Below are positions 8,304 through 16,311 of a stretch of DNA of 64,000 bases, piece after piece. The notes under the pieces are model-generated. The model was not told the origin of the DNA. It saw only the letters and a program-made list of their open reading frames with translations, and ran no database searches. The DNA is from an uncultured Bacteroidales bacterium (lineage in GTDB: Bacteria > Bacteroidota > Bacteroidia > Bacteroidales > UBA932): the NCBI GenBank assembly GCA_944326245.1, contig CALVDF010000002.1, forward strand, positions 91,196 to 155,195, in the 5' to 3' direction. The stretch's first letter is position 1. Every line of letters begins with the position of its first letter. The translations under genes were made by a program, and so were the position numbers.

Positions 8304-8373
8304 GCGCAAATAGCTTAATGGTAGAGCAGTGGCACACCAGCCAAAGGTTGCGGTTCGAATCCGTGTTTGCGCT
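8304..8373 (+). tRNA. tRNA-like RNA with degenerate anticodon arm
   Basis: 70 nt. The acceptor stem is a perfect 7 bp (GCGCAAA/TTTGCGC) with discriminator T. The D arm is GCTT/GAGC with a 7-nt loop carrying GG; the T arm is TGCGG/CCGTG with the canonical loop TTCGAAT. Only 21 nt separate D and T stems. The best anticodon hairpin there is TGGC/GCCA (8330-8333, 8340-8343) with a 6-nt loop ACACCA lacking U33, so normal decoding looks impossible. G1-C72, C2-G71, U73 and a CC pair in the loop recall tRNA-Gly identity. CCA is not encoded. It ends 6 bases before the next start codon. Confidence 0.7.
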
Positions 8374-8379
8374 CAAATT

Positions 8380-9462
8380 ATGAACGTAGCTATAATAGGT
8401 TGTGGTAACGTCGGTGTTTCAATAGCTGCCGACTTGTCTATCAGAGGTCATAATGTATCTCTGATAAAGACCTCATTCCCCAATGGGCCAGTCTTTGACA
8501 GATTGCTAGAAAAAAAGAGGATTCTAATTAAGGAGAACGGCACATACTCTACGGGCATCATAGGCAATATATCACACGACCTTTGTTCGGTGTCTGACTC
8601 GGAGATGGTAATACTCACCACGCAGAGCACATATCATGATCGCGTTATAGGGGATATGGGAAAATATCTGAGAAAAAATCAGACGGTAGTTTGCATATGC
8701 AGCTACATGTCCTCGTTCTATTTTATGAAACATTGTTATGAGCTTCCTGTTATAGTTGAGACTACAGGCCCCTATCTGGAAGGTAGGACAGATGTATGTG
8801 ATATTCCGGAAGAGGTTGTATTCCGTGTCGGTTGCCGGTTGTCAAAAGTTCCGGTATCGCTTTTTAATTCATGCGACCCATGTGAGACCATGCGAAAAAT
8901 ACAGGAACTTTATCCTGGATTTGTTTGCGAATACAATACTATAGAGTCAGCTTTGCTGAATCCCAACATGGTTCTCCACACGGTGGGTTCGATAATGAGC
9001 ATTCCGAGAATTGAATACAGTGATGGGGATTTCTGCATGTACAGGGAGGCTTATTCAAGAAAGAACAAATCGATAGTCAGGCTTATGCTGGCTCTCGATA
9101 AAGAGAAAATGGATGTTCTAAAATCCCTTCGGTGCAAACCTGTGGACATACTTACTGCAAGCGGATTTCTTGGAGACAAGGTTGAGAGTTTTTATAAGTA
9201 CTCAGAATCGGAGGATAGAGCTAAAAGCCCGTCATCAGTCACGTCCAGATATATTACGGAAGACGTTCCGCAGGGACTTGTTCTCATGGAAAGTATTGCC
9301 ATCAGGGCTGGCGTAAGTGTGCCCATCGCATCATCTCTCATAAATATCTCGGGAGCGGCGCTTGGCTGTGATTTCAGATCAACGGGAAGAACATTGGCAA
9401 GGCTAGGAGCTACAGGATTTATTGACTCAATTATTGATAATGCACATGAATGCCCTGAATGA
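8380..9462 (+). CDS. Opine/octopine dehydrogenase-like enzyme
   Basis: 360 residues starting 6 bases after the tRNA-like RNA. The N-terminal Rossmann fold shows VAIIGCGNVGVSIAADL (GxGxxG, residues 7-12). The C-terminal helical domain has NPNMVLHTVGSIMSIPR and RYITEDVPQGLVLMES, typical of the octopine/nopaline dehydrogenase domain. Known family members reductively condense an amino acid with an alpha-keto acid using NAD(P)H. The substrate here is unknown. It overlaps the amidoligase gene, so the two are translationally coupled. Confidence 0.8.
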   Translation: MNVAIIGCGNVGVSIAADLSIRGHNVSLIKTSFPNGPVFDRLLEKKRILIKENGTYSTGIIGNISHDLCSVSDSEMVILTTQSTYHDRVIGDMGKYLRKNQTVVCICSYMSSFYFMKHCYELPVIVETTGPYLEGRTDVCDIPEEVVFRVGCRLSKVPVSLFNSCDPCETMRKIQELYPGFVCEYNTIESALLNPNMVLHTVGSIMSIPRIEYSDGDFCMYREAYSRKNKSIVRLMLALDKEKMDVLKSLRCKPVDILTASGFLGDKVESFYKYSESEDRAKSPSSVTSRYITEDVPQGLVLMESIAIRAGVSVPIASSLINISGAALGCDFRSTGRTLARLGATGFIDSIIDNAHECPE

Positions 9463-11524
9463 CATAAAGAACAGATCTTTCGGACTTGAGATAGAAATGT
9501 GCAATCTTGACAGGCAGAAAGTCACTTTGCCTGCTGGATATTCATGGAGTAAGGACGAGGAGATTGTCAATACGGACGGCACTTGCAACAAAAGGTACGG
9601 AGGGGAAGTCAACACCCCTCCCTTAAGGTTGAGCATGAAAGACCTTCATGGCCTGAAAGGTGTTTACGAGTCCATGGTAAATGCAGGCGGTGTCATTAAG
9701 TGGAGTACATATACCCATGTCCATATCTACGCCGGTGATTTGACGGTCGGGCATCTGAAGAATGTTTTCCTGTTCTTCTATACATGTTACCCGTTCATAA
9801 GGAAGTATGCAAAGATATCAGAGTGGGACGAGATGGTTTTCAATCTCATGCCGGTTCCGTCTGAAAAGTATTACGAAGGTGTATTGCGTGCAGAGACATT
9901 CGACCAGATAAAGGAGTTGTTTACGAATAATTCTAAAAAAGGGTTCATACGCCATGCTGTCAACATATCGTCTTACTTCAAGACAGGAACCATTGAATTT
10001 CGCACATATCATGCCACTACGGATTTCTATATGGCTATGAATTGTGTCTATGCTACATTCAGGATGTTCTATTACGCAATAAATCACTCTTTGGAGGATT
10101 TTCAGTCACTCCATACCTATGATGAGTTCAAGAAATCTGTAGTCCTTAAATATGACACCCCGGATGAGATTATACCCCTTATCTACCAAGGCAACCCGTA
10201 CAGTGCTATAGAGACATTCCAGACAAGGCCCATACAGTTCAACTCCAAACAGGCGTCAGCATTGTATGAGGCAATGAAGCAGAACGGACACAAAGATGTA
10301 TGCATAGTCAATAGTTTCTTGTTCAACTATGAGCTTTTTCTCATGGACAAAATGAATGTCTCTATATACAGCCAAGACCCATATTGCCATCTGTTATACC
10401 TTTTGGCCAGCGGCAATCTGTCACTGACGTACAACAACGTACTGGATTGGTTGGAGCAGTTCAATAAGAGAGAGCCCTCAAGACAGCTTGCTCTGGCGTT
10501 GTACGCAAAGGGATTGCAGAAATATTGCATGAGTCAGTCTCTTAGAAATGAGTCAATCCTGGAAGCAATAAAATCCAAGGCCAAGGAGTCCATAGAATCT
10601 ATAGAAAAATCAAGTAAGAGACTTATGCGTCTTCTTACTACATGTGAATACCACCGTGGAACTCTACAGGATGCTGTTAATGCCAATAAAGTCATTTTCT
10701 TCAATTATGGTAAAGATAAATTCCTTAAGAGGGCATTTAAGCTTATATGTGAGAACAGCGACCTGGATATGGATATTCCGATGATACGGAATGAGTACTA
10801 TGGACTTGTTGAGAGCTTGCCGAAAGAAACATGGTTCTACTATATCAGCAACAGTCCGTATCTTTCCAACTTACACAAGATTGCCATGTTTGACTCGTCA
10901 AGCGGAGACAGATGGTCGGCAGGCCGGTATCTCTACTGTAACAAGACGTGCCGTAACAGCCAGTCAAGTACATCATACTCTTCATTTTTGGAGGTGGTTG
11001 ATGAGTCAGTTCCTCCGGATGATCTCAAAATTGACAATCCGGAAGACCTGAAGATATTGAAGGTAAGCCCGGGCTATTTGAAATCACTGCAGAAGAAGTA
11101 TGTCAAGAAGGTGGATTCGGTAAGCTCATCCACCTATCCGTTCGTTGTCATGTATGGCAAGTACACGCTGGGAGGATTTGGATTTACTCTTCCGCAGCAC
11201 AAAGGGTATGACTTGTTTCAACTTACGGATTTTTGCACAAACAACTCCATCCCCAAGTTAAGCAAGTTTATTCTCTACTGCATACAGACAAAGGAGGTGC
11301 AGAGAGTCTTGAGCCGTTCCATGCACAAGATGGTTGAAAAGGTAATCAGTTGTGCTTACACCCATAAACCGGTAAGCATGAAGTACAGAGGAGTCTACAC
11401 AAAAGTTAAGGAGCATTGCACGTCATCTTATCTTGCATACAGTGGACAACTTGGTGTGTTTGATGTTTATAAGGAAGTAATTGACAAGTATAAATCTTTA
11501 TTGCAGAATGGGAAACGAAAATAG
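9440..11524 (+). CDS. COOH-NH2 ligase (amidoligase family)
   Basis: 694 residues from the ATG at 9440 (9446 is also possible). The first 200 residues carry the amidoligase pattern of the glutamine-synthetase-like fold: FGLEIEM (14-20), GGEVNTPPLRL (54-64), YTHVHIYAG (91-99), RHAVNI (171-176) and TIEFRTYHATTD (184-195). Family members are predicted to form amide bonds using ATP. The remaining 500 residues are unrecognised, helical with many Tyr, far longer than the usual 250-350 residue enzyme, and may bind RNA or partner proteins. It overlaps the genes on both sides. Confidence 0.75.
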   Translation: MHMNALNDIKNRSFGLEIEMCNLDRQKVTLPAGYSWSKDEEIVNTDGTCNKRYGGEVNTPPLRLSMKDLHGLKGVYESMVNAGGVIKWSTYTHVHIYAGDLTVGHLKNVFLFFYTCYPFIRKYAKISEWDEMVFNLMPVPSEKYYEGVLRAETFDQIKELFTNNSKKGFIRHAVNISSYFKTGTIEFRTYHATTDFYMAMNCVYATFRMFYYAINHSLEDFQSLHTYDEFKKSVVLKYDTPDEIIPLIYQGNPYSAIETFQTRPIQFNSKQASALYEAMKQNGHKDVCIVNSFLFNYELFLMDKMNVSIYSQDPYCHLLYLLASGNLSLTYNNVLDWLEQFNKREPSRQLALALYAKGLQKYCMSQSLRNESILEAIKSKAKESIESIEKSSKRLMRLLTTCEYHRGTLQDAVNANKVIFFNYGKDKFLKRAFKLICENSDLDMDIPMIRNEYYGLVESLPKETWFYYISNSPYLSNLHKIAMFDSSSGDRWSAGRYLYCNKTCRNSQSSTSYSSFLEVVDESVPPDDLKIDNPEDLKILKVSPGYLKSLQKKYVKKVDSVSSSTYPFVVMYGKYTLGGFGFTLPQHKGYDLFQLTDFCTNNSIPKLSKFILYCIQTKEVQRVLSRSMHKMVEKVISCAYTHKPVSMKYRGVYTKVKEHCTSSYLAYSGQLGVFDVYKEVIDKYKSLLQNGKRK

Positions 11525-12227
11525 ATGGAAATATGAGCAAGTGGACATCCGGCTTATTGACGAAGCAGAGATGAACGCAAATGAGATGTCGGGCGAGGAT
11601 TTTGCCGCATTGTGCGACAATATAGGCAAGTCAGGACTGAGCAGTGTTCCATGTTGTTATAAGAAGCAGGATGGAAGGTTTGTCATGATAAGCGGGCACC
11701 ACCGCTTGAGAGCTTGTAAGAAGTTGCGCTATACTAAGATAGGTATTCTTTACTGTGACGAGGAAGACCTGACAAAAGATGAGATAATAGCCATCCAGCT
11801 GTCACACAACTCACTTCATGGCCAAGACAATAGGAATATACTGAAAAAGCTGTTTGAGCAGATCCAGACCATAGAGTTCAAGAAGTTTGCCCATATCAAC
11901 ATAGACGACATATCTCCTGTTGACACAAATGGAATAGATATATCGGTCATGAAGGATACGTTTACATTTTCTGTAATTCTGTACCCGAACTCATTCCATG
12001 CATTGGATGATCTGCTGGGAGACATAAGAGAACTGTCTAAGAAAAGCGATGTTATATTGTTGGCAGACCAGAATCCCAATGAGCAAATGCTTCTCAGGCT
12101 CCAAAAGGATATAGGAGACAAGTTTAACATCAAATCCCCCTCCATATGTTTTGCAAAGCTTCTGGACTTGGCAAAAGAACGTCTGACGCAAATAAACAAC
12201 GACAATGATTTGGGTGATAGCAAATAG
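11508..12227 (+). CDS. ParB/sulfiredoxin-fold protein
   Basis: 239 residues beginning inside the end of the amidoligase gene. Residues about 12-85 form a ParB/Srx domain: QVDIRLIDEAEMN, ALCDNIGKSGL, and FVMISGHHRLRACKKL with the GHHR nucleotide-site motif (63-66; GERR in classical ParB). The rest is unrecognised, and there is no obvious ParB HTH. This fold includes DNA-segregation CTPases, but also free-serine kinases such as SbnI and SerK. Given its pathway neighbours, a small-molecule kinase or nucleotide-dependent regulator is as plausible as DNA binding. Confidence 0.75.
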   Translation: MGNENRWKYEQVDIRLIDEAEMNANEMSGEDFAALCDNIGKSGLSSVPCCYKKQDGRFVMISGHHRLRACKKLRYTKIGILYCDEEDLTKDEIIAIQLSHNSLHGQDNRNILKKLFEQIQTIEFKKFAHINIDDISPVDTNGIDISVMKDTFTFSVILYPNSFHALDDLLGDIRELSKKSDVILLADQNPNEQMLLRLQKDIGDKFNIKSPSICFAKLLDLAKERLTQINNDNDLGDSK

Positions 12228-13059
12228 TAAGGACGAGGACGGAAGCTTCCCCACTTACAAATATTATAAGAAGGCGTTTGCTGACGGATGCATAGACATC
12301 TATTGCGCAAATCAGAATGATGATTTCTCGTTTCTTAGGAAAGAGGATACGGCTTTTATCCGTACCAGAGATGAGAATATTAATAATTGTGTAAGAGAGG
12401 CTCAAAAGGCTATAGGGTTTAAATCCACATTGGAATCTAGGTTGACATGCCTCCTTACTTATGATAAAGTGTGTGTGAAATCAGCATTGGCAGTTCATGG
12501 AATTCCATTCCCCTCCAGTATCTGCGAAGTTGATAATGAAATAGGACGCAAATATTTTGTCAAGCCTAGATACGGAGGAGACAGCATAGGCATTGATGCA
12601 GGAAGTATCTGTAGCACGAAGTCGCAGGTGGAAGAAAAATGCACTCTTCTTAAAGATATGGAAATAATTCCTATGGTGGAAAGATATATAGAGGGCCGAG
12701 ATGTTACTACAGCTGTCATTTATTCAAGTAAAGATGATTCATTGAAGATTTACTCTGCTTTTACAGATGCAGATAATCCCTATGGAATACAGATGGACAG
12801 TACGAAATCAGGTTATAGCTTTGTTGCAAGTTCTTTTAAAGATGAGAGAGTTGAAAGAATGTCAAGAAGGGTTTTTGATGCAGTTGGAGCAAGACATTAC
12901 CTTCGTATAGATTTCAGGATATCAGATGATATTCCGTATGTTATAGACATTAACATGATACCGGGGCTTGCTCCGAATGGGTATATGGCTAAATGCATGG
13001 AAGTTAACGATATGGGGTACTATGACATGGTGAGAATGGTTGTCGGGAGTGCATTCTGA
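12205..13059 (+). CDS. ATP-grasp ligase
   Basis: 284 residues overlapping the ParB-like gene by 23 bases. ATP-grasp signs: KYFVKPRYGGDSIGID (lysine and glycine-rich loop, about 117-131), MVERYIEGRDVT (157-168), and a metal-binding end LRIDFR ... YVIDINMIPGL (233-255) as in D-Ala-D-Ala ligases. Such enzymes activate a carboxylate as acyl phosphate and join it to an amine. With the amidoligase this gives two amide-forming enzymes in one operon. The substrate is unknown. Confidence 0.85.
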   Translation: MIWVIANSKDEDGSFPTYKYYKKAFADGCIDIYCANQNDDFSFLRKEDTAFIRTRDENINNCVREAQKAIGFKSTLESRLTCLLTYDKVCVKSALAVHGIPFPSSICEVDNEIGRKYFVKPRYGGDSIGIDAGSICSTKSQVEEKCTLLKDMEIIPMVERYIEGRDVTTAVIYSSKDDSLKIYSAFTDADNPYGIQMDSTKSGYSFVASSFKDERVERMSRRVFDAVGARHYLRIDFRISDDIPYVIDINMIPGLAPNGYMAKCMEVNDMGYYDMVRMVVGSAF

Positions 13060-13101
13060 TGATGCAAAATTGGGCAATTTCAAACATTAAAAAATAGAGA
13101 T

Positions 13102-13452
13102 ATGGCAAGGTACAAGAAGATTCCATTTGAAAGAGTAGCTGAGGTCTACTCAAAGAAAGCCGGCAATATATCCTCCACTTGTTCGGCTCTAGGTATAGAT
13201 AGGAATACGTTTACGGCATGGAGAGACAGATATCCGAAATTGTCAGCTCTTTTGGATGAGGTGGACGAGAGTCTTATAGACTTCTCGGAAAGTAAGTTGT
13301 TGGAGCAGATTAACGACGGCAACCTTACGGCTATTATCTTCCATCTAAAGACAAAGGGGAAGAAGAGAGGATATGTGGAGAGTGTAGAGCAGAACGTGAA
13401 TGTCAATCCATTTGAGAAGCTCATGCAGGAATTGCCGGACGATGAAGAATGA
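13102..13452 (+). CDS. Terminase small subunit-like protein
   Basis: 116 residues with an N-terminal helix-turn-helix (VAEVYSKKAGNISSTCSALGIDRNTFTAWRDRYP is the region at about 10-45) and a C-terminal helix pair ending ESKLLEQINDGN ... IIFHLKTKGKKRGY, which is typical of small terminase subunits that bind pac/cos sites. It overlaps the large subunit start by 4 bases (ATGA). It follows the metabolic operon by 42 bases without a clear terminator. Confidence 0.8.
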   Translation: MARYKKIPFERVAEVYSKKAGNISSTCSALGIDRNTFTAWRDRYPKLSALLDEVDESLIDFSESKLLEQINDGNLTAIIFHLKTKGKKRGYVESVEQNVNVNPFEKLMQELPDDEE

Positions 13453-14960
13453 GAACTGTTCGCAAGGACATACGCTATTTAAAGTCATGGATAGAAGACT
13501 GGAACCGGTTCTGTCGTGATGCCCTGAAAGTTCGCTTGGATAGCGAGCAGCAGGACATCATATCCTCAGTGCAACATAATCCAAAGACGGCAGTATCCAG
13601 CGGAACGGCCCGTGGAAAAGACTTTGTGGCTGCTTGCGCTGCTATGTGTTTTATGTATCTTACCCCTCGTTGGAGGGATGGAAAATTGGTTAAAAATACC
13701 AAGATTGCAATGACGGCGCCTACGGCCAGGCAGGTTTACAACATTATGATGCCGGAGATATCAAGGTTATTCAGAAATGCGGGATTCTTGCCAGGCAGGC
13801 TTCTTTCAGGTGGTATCAGAACTGATTATGAGGAATGGTTTCTTACAGGATTTAAGGCTGGTGATGACAATACTGAGGCCTGGTCCGGCTTTCATGCAGT
13901 GAATACCATGTTCATTGTTACTGAGGCATCCGGCATATCAGAGGCGACGTATAATGCTATAGAAGGTAACTTACAAGGGAACTCCCGTTTTCTTATTGTG
14001 TTCAATCCAAACATTACTACTGGATATGCGGCCAACGCCATGAAGTCAGGTAGGTTTTCTAAATTCCGTCTTAACTCCCTCAATGCAGAGAATGTAGTTA
14101 GTAAAAAGTTGATTATCCCGGGGCAAGTTGATTACGAATGGGTTAAGGATAAGGTAGAGGCATGGTGTGTCTCTATAAGTGAGAATGAGTTTGATGAAGG
14201 ACAGGGAGATTTCAGATGGGAAGGCGGTCTTTATAGGCCGAATGACCTGTTCAGGGTAAAGGTACTGGGAATGTTCCCCAAGGTAGCAGAAGATGTTCTT
14301 ATTCCTTATGAATGGGTGGAGATTGCCAATAGAAGATGGATGGAGATGGAAGAAGATGGATTCAAGCCTAGGATGTCATGCAGGTTAGGATCAGATGTTG
14401 CGGGTATGGGCCGTGACTCCAGCGTTCTATGCGCAAGATATGGAAGTTGGGTTGACAGGTTTGTAACCCATCAGTCATCCGGCAAGGCAGACCATATGCA
14501 TGTAGCCGGTATGCATATCGAATATCTCAAGAAGAAAGGCTCAATGGCTTTCATTGATACCATAGGAGAAGGAGCGGGCGTTTTTTCCAGACTTCAAGAG
14601 TTGGGGTATAACAACGTCTATTCCTGCAAATTCTCAGAGGGGGCCGGAGGTAATTCGGATATAACAGGTCAATACAGCTTTGTTAATATGAGGGCCTATT
14701 GTTACTGGGCGCTGCGCGACTGGCTTAATCCGAAAAACGGATTCGGTCCGGCACTCCCTCCGGATGACCGCTTGACGGAGGAGTTGACGGATATACACTG
14801 GAAGTTCCAGAGCAGCGGAAGCATAATCATTGAGAAGAAAGATGATATTAAGTCCAGGATCGGCAGGTCACCAGACATGGCAGATGCCCTTGCGAATACA
14901 TTCTATCCGGTATATGAGCAACAGGTCAGTGATGATGAGATTTTGGAGAACATTCTGTAA
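13449..14960 (+). CDS. Terminase large subunit
   Basis: 503 residues. The N-terminal ATPase has an adenine-binding QQDIISSVQHN region and an atypical Walker A, SSGTARGKDF (about residues 46-56), then Walker B-like MFIVTEASG. The C-terminal RNase H-like nuclease begins at RLGSDVAGMGRDSS (about 315-328) with later acidic positions around AFIDTIGEGAG. It powers DNA packaging through the portal and cuts concatemers. The overlap with the small subunit is normal for the family. Confidence 0.85.
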   Translation: MRTVRKDIRYLKSWIEDWNRFCRDALKVRLDSEQQDIISSVQHNPKTAVSSGTARGKDFVAACAAMCFMYLTPRWRDGKLVKNTKIAMTAPTARQVYNIMMPEISRLFRNAGFLPGRLLSGGIRTDYEEWFLTGFKAGDDNTEAWSGFHAVNTMFIVTEASGISEATYNAIEGNLQGNSRFLIVFNPNITTGYAANAMKSGRFSKFRLNSLNAENVVSKKLIIPGQVDYEWVKDKVEAWCVSISENEFDEGQGDFRWEGGLYRPNDLFRVKVLGMFPKVAEDVLIPYEWVEIANRRWMEMEEDGFKPRMSCRLGSDVAGMGRDSSVLCARYGSWVDRFVTHQSSGKADHMHVAGMHIEYLKKKGSMAFIDTIGEGAGVFSRLQELGYNNVYSCKFSEGAGGNSDITGQYSFVNMRAYCYWALRDWLNPKNGFGPALPPDDRLTEELTDIHWKFQSSGSIIIEKKDDIKSRIGRSPDMADALANTFYPVYEQQVSDDEILENIL

Positions 14961-14973
14961 TTTCATATCTTTG
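14942..14973 (+). promoter_or_regulatory. Promoter overlapping the terminase 3' end
   Basis: TTTG (14942-14945), 20-base spacer, TATCTTTG (14966-14973), both matching consensus. The only element between it and a terminator at 15052 is a short noncoding stretch, so it probably drives a small RNA. Confidence 0.6.
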
Positions 14974-14978
14974 CACTG

Positions 14979-15052
14979 TGTCAGGTTTTCTTTTGACAAT
15001 CTAAACGTGACATTGCTCGCCCGTCAGCCGTAAGGTTGGCGGGTTTCTTTTT
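14979..15052 (+). ncRNA. Candidate phage small RNA
   Basis: A consensus promoter ends at 14973 and a strong terminator ends at 15052, leaving a transcript of about 74 nt with no convincing ORF. The 5' part is U-rich and unstructured (GGTTTTCTTTTGAC); the 3' part is the terminator hairpin. This resembles a trans-acting sRNA, but no homologue is recognised. Confidence 0.45.
15020..15052 (+). terminator. Rho-independent terminator after terminase
   Basis: CCCGTCAGCC pairs with GGTTGGCGGG (two G-U pairs) around a GTAA loop, followed by TTTCTTTTT. Confidence 0.85.
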
Positions 15053-15093
15053 ATCGATTTTCTTGAATTTCTTTGAATATTTCTTGCATAAAA

Positions 15094-15125
15094 TTTGGAT
15101 AATCCGATGATTATCATTATCTTTA
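15094..15125 (+). promoter_or_regulatory. Promoter, copy 2 of the duplicated leader
   Basis: TTTG (15094-15097), 20-base spacer, TATCTTTA (15118-15125). Nearly the same as 5163-5194, including flanking bases. The downstream MSKENN reading seen at 5197 is here closed after six codons, which supports noncoding conservation of the leader. Confidence 0.7.
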
Positions 15126-15167
15126 CCATGTCAAAAGAAAACAACTAACACTTTAAAATTTAGAGCA

Positions 15168-15551
15168 ATGACACAGAAAGAGTTTCAAGATAGAACAGGT
15201 ATAACACCCACAGAAGAAGAGTTTGATTACATCCACGCCGTATACATGGAAACACGTCTTGACAAAGATGACTTCTGTAAGGATTTTATTAAGCACGGAG
15301 ACAGTAAGATCGTCCGCGATGTACACATTACTGCCGTAAATTACGAGATGGCAATTAAGAATTTCAAAAGCAATACTGATTGTTTGGCTGATTTCCTTAT
15401 AGGCAAGTCCAGAGCATATAACGACACTGATTTCAGAACTGAGGCTATGAGGCTGGTTGGCGAGAAGGAAGTTGTCCTGAGAACAGTCCGCATGGGACTT
15501 CCTCTTTGGGATGAGGACAAGCAATTCATCGAATCCTATTTAAGCAGATAG
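15168..15551 (+). CDS. Hypothetical phage protein
   Basis: 127 residues, acidic N-terminal half, helical, unrecognised. It is driven by the copy-2 leader promoter. It sits between terminase and the scaffold in what appears to be a non-structural insertion together with the next gene. Confidence 0.6.
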   Translation: MTQKEFQDRTGITPTEEEFDYIHAVYMETRLDKDDFCKDFIKHGDSKIVRDVHITAVNYEMAIKNFKSNTDCLADFLIGKSRAYNDTDFRTEAMRLVGEKEVVLRTVRMGLPLWDEDKQFIESYLSR

Positions 15552-15596
15552 TTCAATCAAGAGGGAGGCAATCCCTCCCTCTTAAAATCGAATACT

Positions 15597-15986
15597 ATGA
15601 AAGTAAAAGAAATGGAAGCAACGATTAAACAAGTACAGGAAATAGTATCAGTTCTTACAGAGGAACAACAGCAGCTATTGAAAGACACTATCAACTATGG
15701 TGCATGGGGTGATGCGGACATGGAATTTCTGGATGAGAGCGGACACATAGAAACAGTAGGAATGTACGGCTATTGCACAAACGATGCAAAAGAAGCCGGT
15801 AATTTTTCGGGCCGAAAGGTTGCCGCAATGTTCCGTTCAATCTACAAAAAGCTGTGCCCTGCGAACCGGAATCAGATAGGCAGGCATATCTCCCATTGTA
15901 ACGACTGGTGGGGTGATGGTTCTGGTGATATGCTGTTTATCAGAGACGGCTACTATAAAGCCTTTGAAGAGTGGGCAAGACAATAG
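15597..15986 (+). CDS. Hypothetical phage protein
   Basis: 129 residues. An N-terminal helix (ATIKQVQEIVSVLTEEQQQLL) is followed by a Gly/Trp/His-rich segment (CNDWWGDGSGDMLFI). No domain recognised. It follows the upstream gene by 45 bases and ends before a strong terminator. Confidence 0.6.
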   Translation: MKVKEMEATIKQVQEIVSVLTEEQQQLLKDTINYGAWGDADMEFLDESGHIETVGMYGYCTNDAKEAGNFSGRKVAAMFRSIYKKLCPANRNQIGRHISHCNDWWGDGSGDMLFIRDGYYKAFEEWARQ

Positions 15987-16009
15987 TATAATTTCCAATA
16001 GAACGATTC

Positions 16010-16036
16010 AAGGCCGGATTCCTCCGGCCTTTTTTA
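16010..16036 (+). terminator. Rho-independent terminator
   Basis: AAGGCCGGA pairs with TCCGGCCTT around TTCC and runs into T residues. It isolates the small-gene pair from the capsid operon. Confidence 0.9.
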
Positions 16037-16170
16037 TTTTACCCGATTTACGGCCTTAACCGATATAGTCATTTTTCTTGATTCCATGTCACTGATAGTC
16101 CCGAATCAGGGAACAAACTCCGAGGGAAGTCCCCCAAAAGCCCTCAAATGTGCATTTTGAGAATATTTTA

Positions 16171-16202
16171 TTTGTGACGCAAATAGTTTAAGGGTAATTT
16201 TG
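16171..16202 (+). promoter_or_regulatory. Capsid operon promoter
   Basis: TTTG (16171-16174), 20-base spacer, TAATTTTG (16195-16202). The TTTGTGACGCAAATA context resembles the portal promoter's TTTGCAACGCAAATA, so both late promoters may share a control site. Confidence 0.75.
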
Positions 16203-16205
16203 TTA

Positions 16206-16311
16206 GCAGAAGTAGGTGCAGATGCACACTTGCTGATACTGCATGGCTTTGCCGTATGTCCGCGAGCGGGCACTAGCACCGCGGACAAGTTTAACAAATA
16301 CAGCTAAAGAC
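16206..16311 (+). promoter_or_regulatory. Structured 5' leader of the capsid operon
   Basis: About 105 untranslated bases between the predicted start and the scaffold ATG. They include GTCCGC paired with GCGGAC (within 16257-16287) and another possible hairpin at GCAGATGCACACTTGC. This may stabilise a highly expressed mRNA or regulate it. Together with 15987-16170 (terminator and AT-rich spacer) it accounts for the gene-free stretch between 15986 and 16312. Confidence 0.4.

Noticed and set aside
8304..8373. Ordinary translation-competent tRNA
   Set aside because: The anticodon arm cannot form 5 bp with a 7-nt loop and has no U33, so a decoding role is unlikely.
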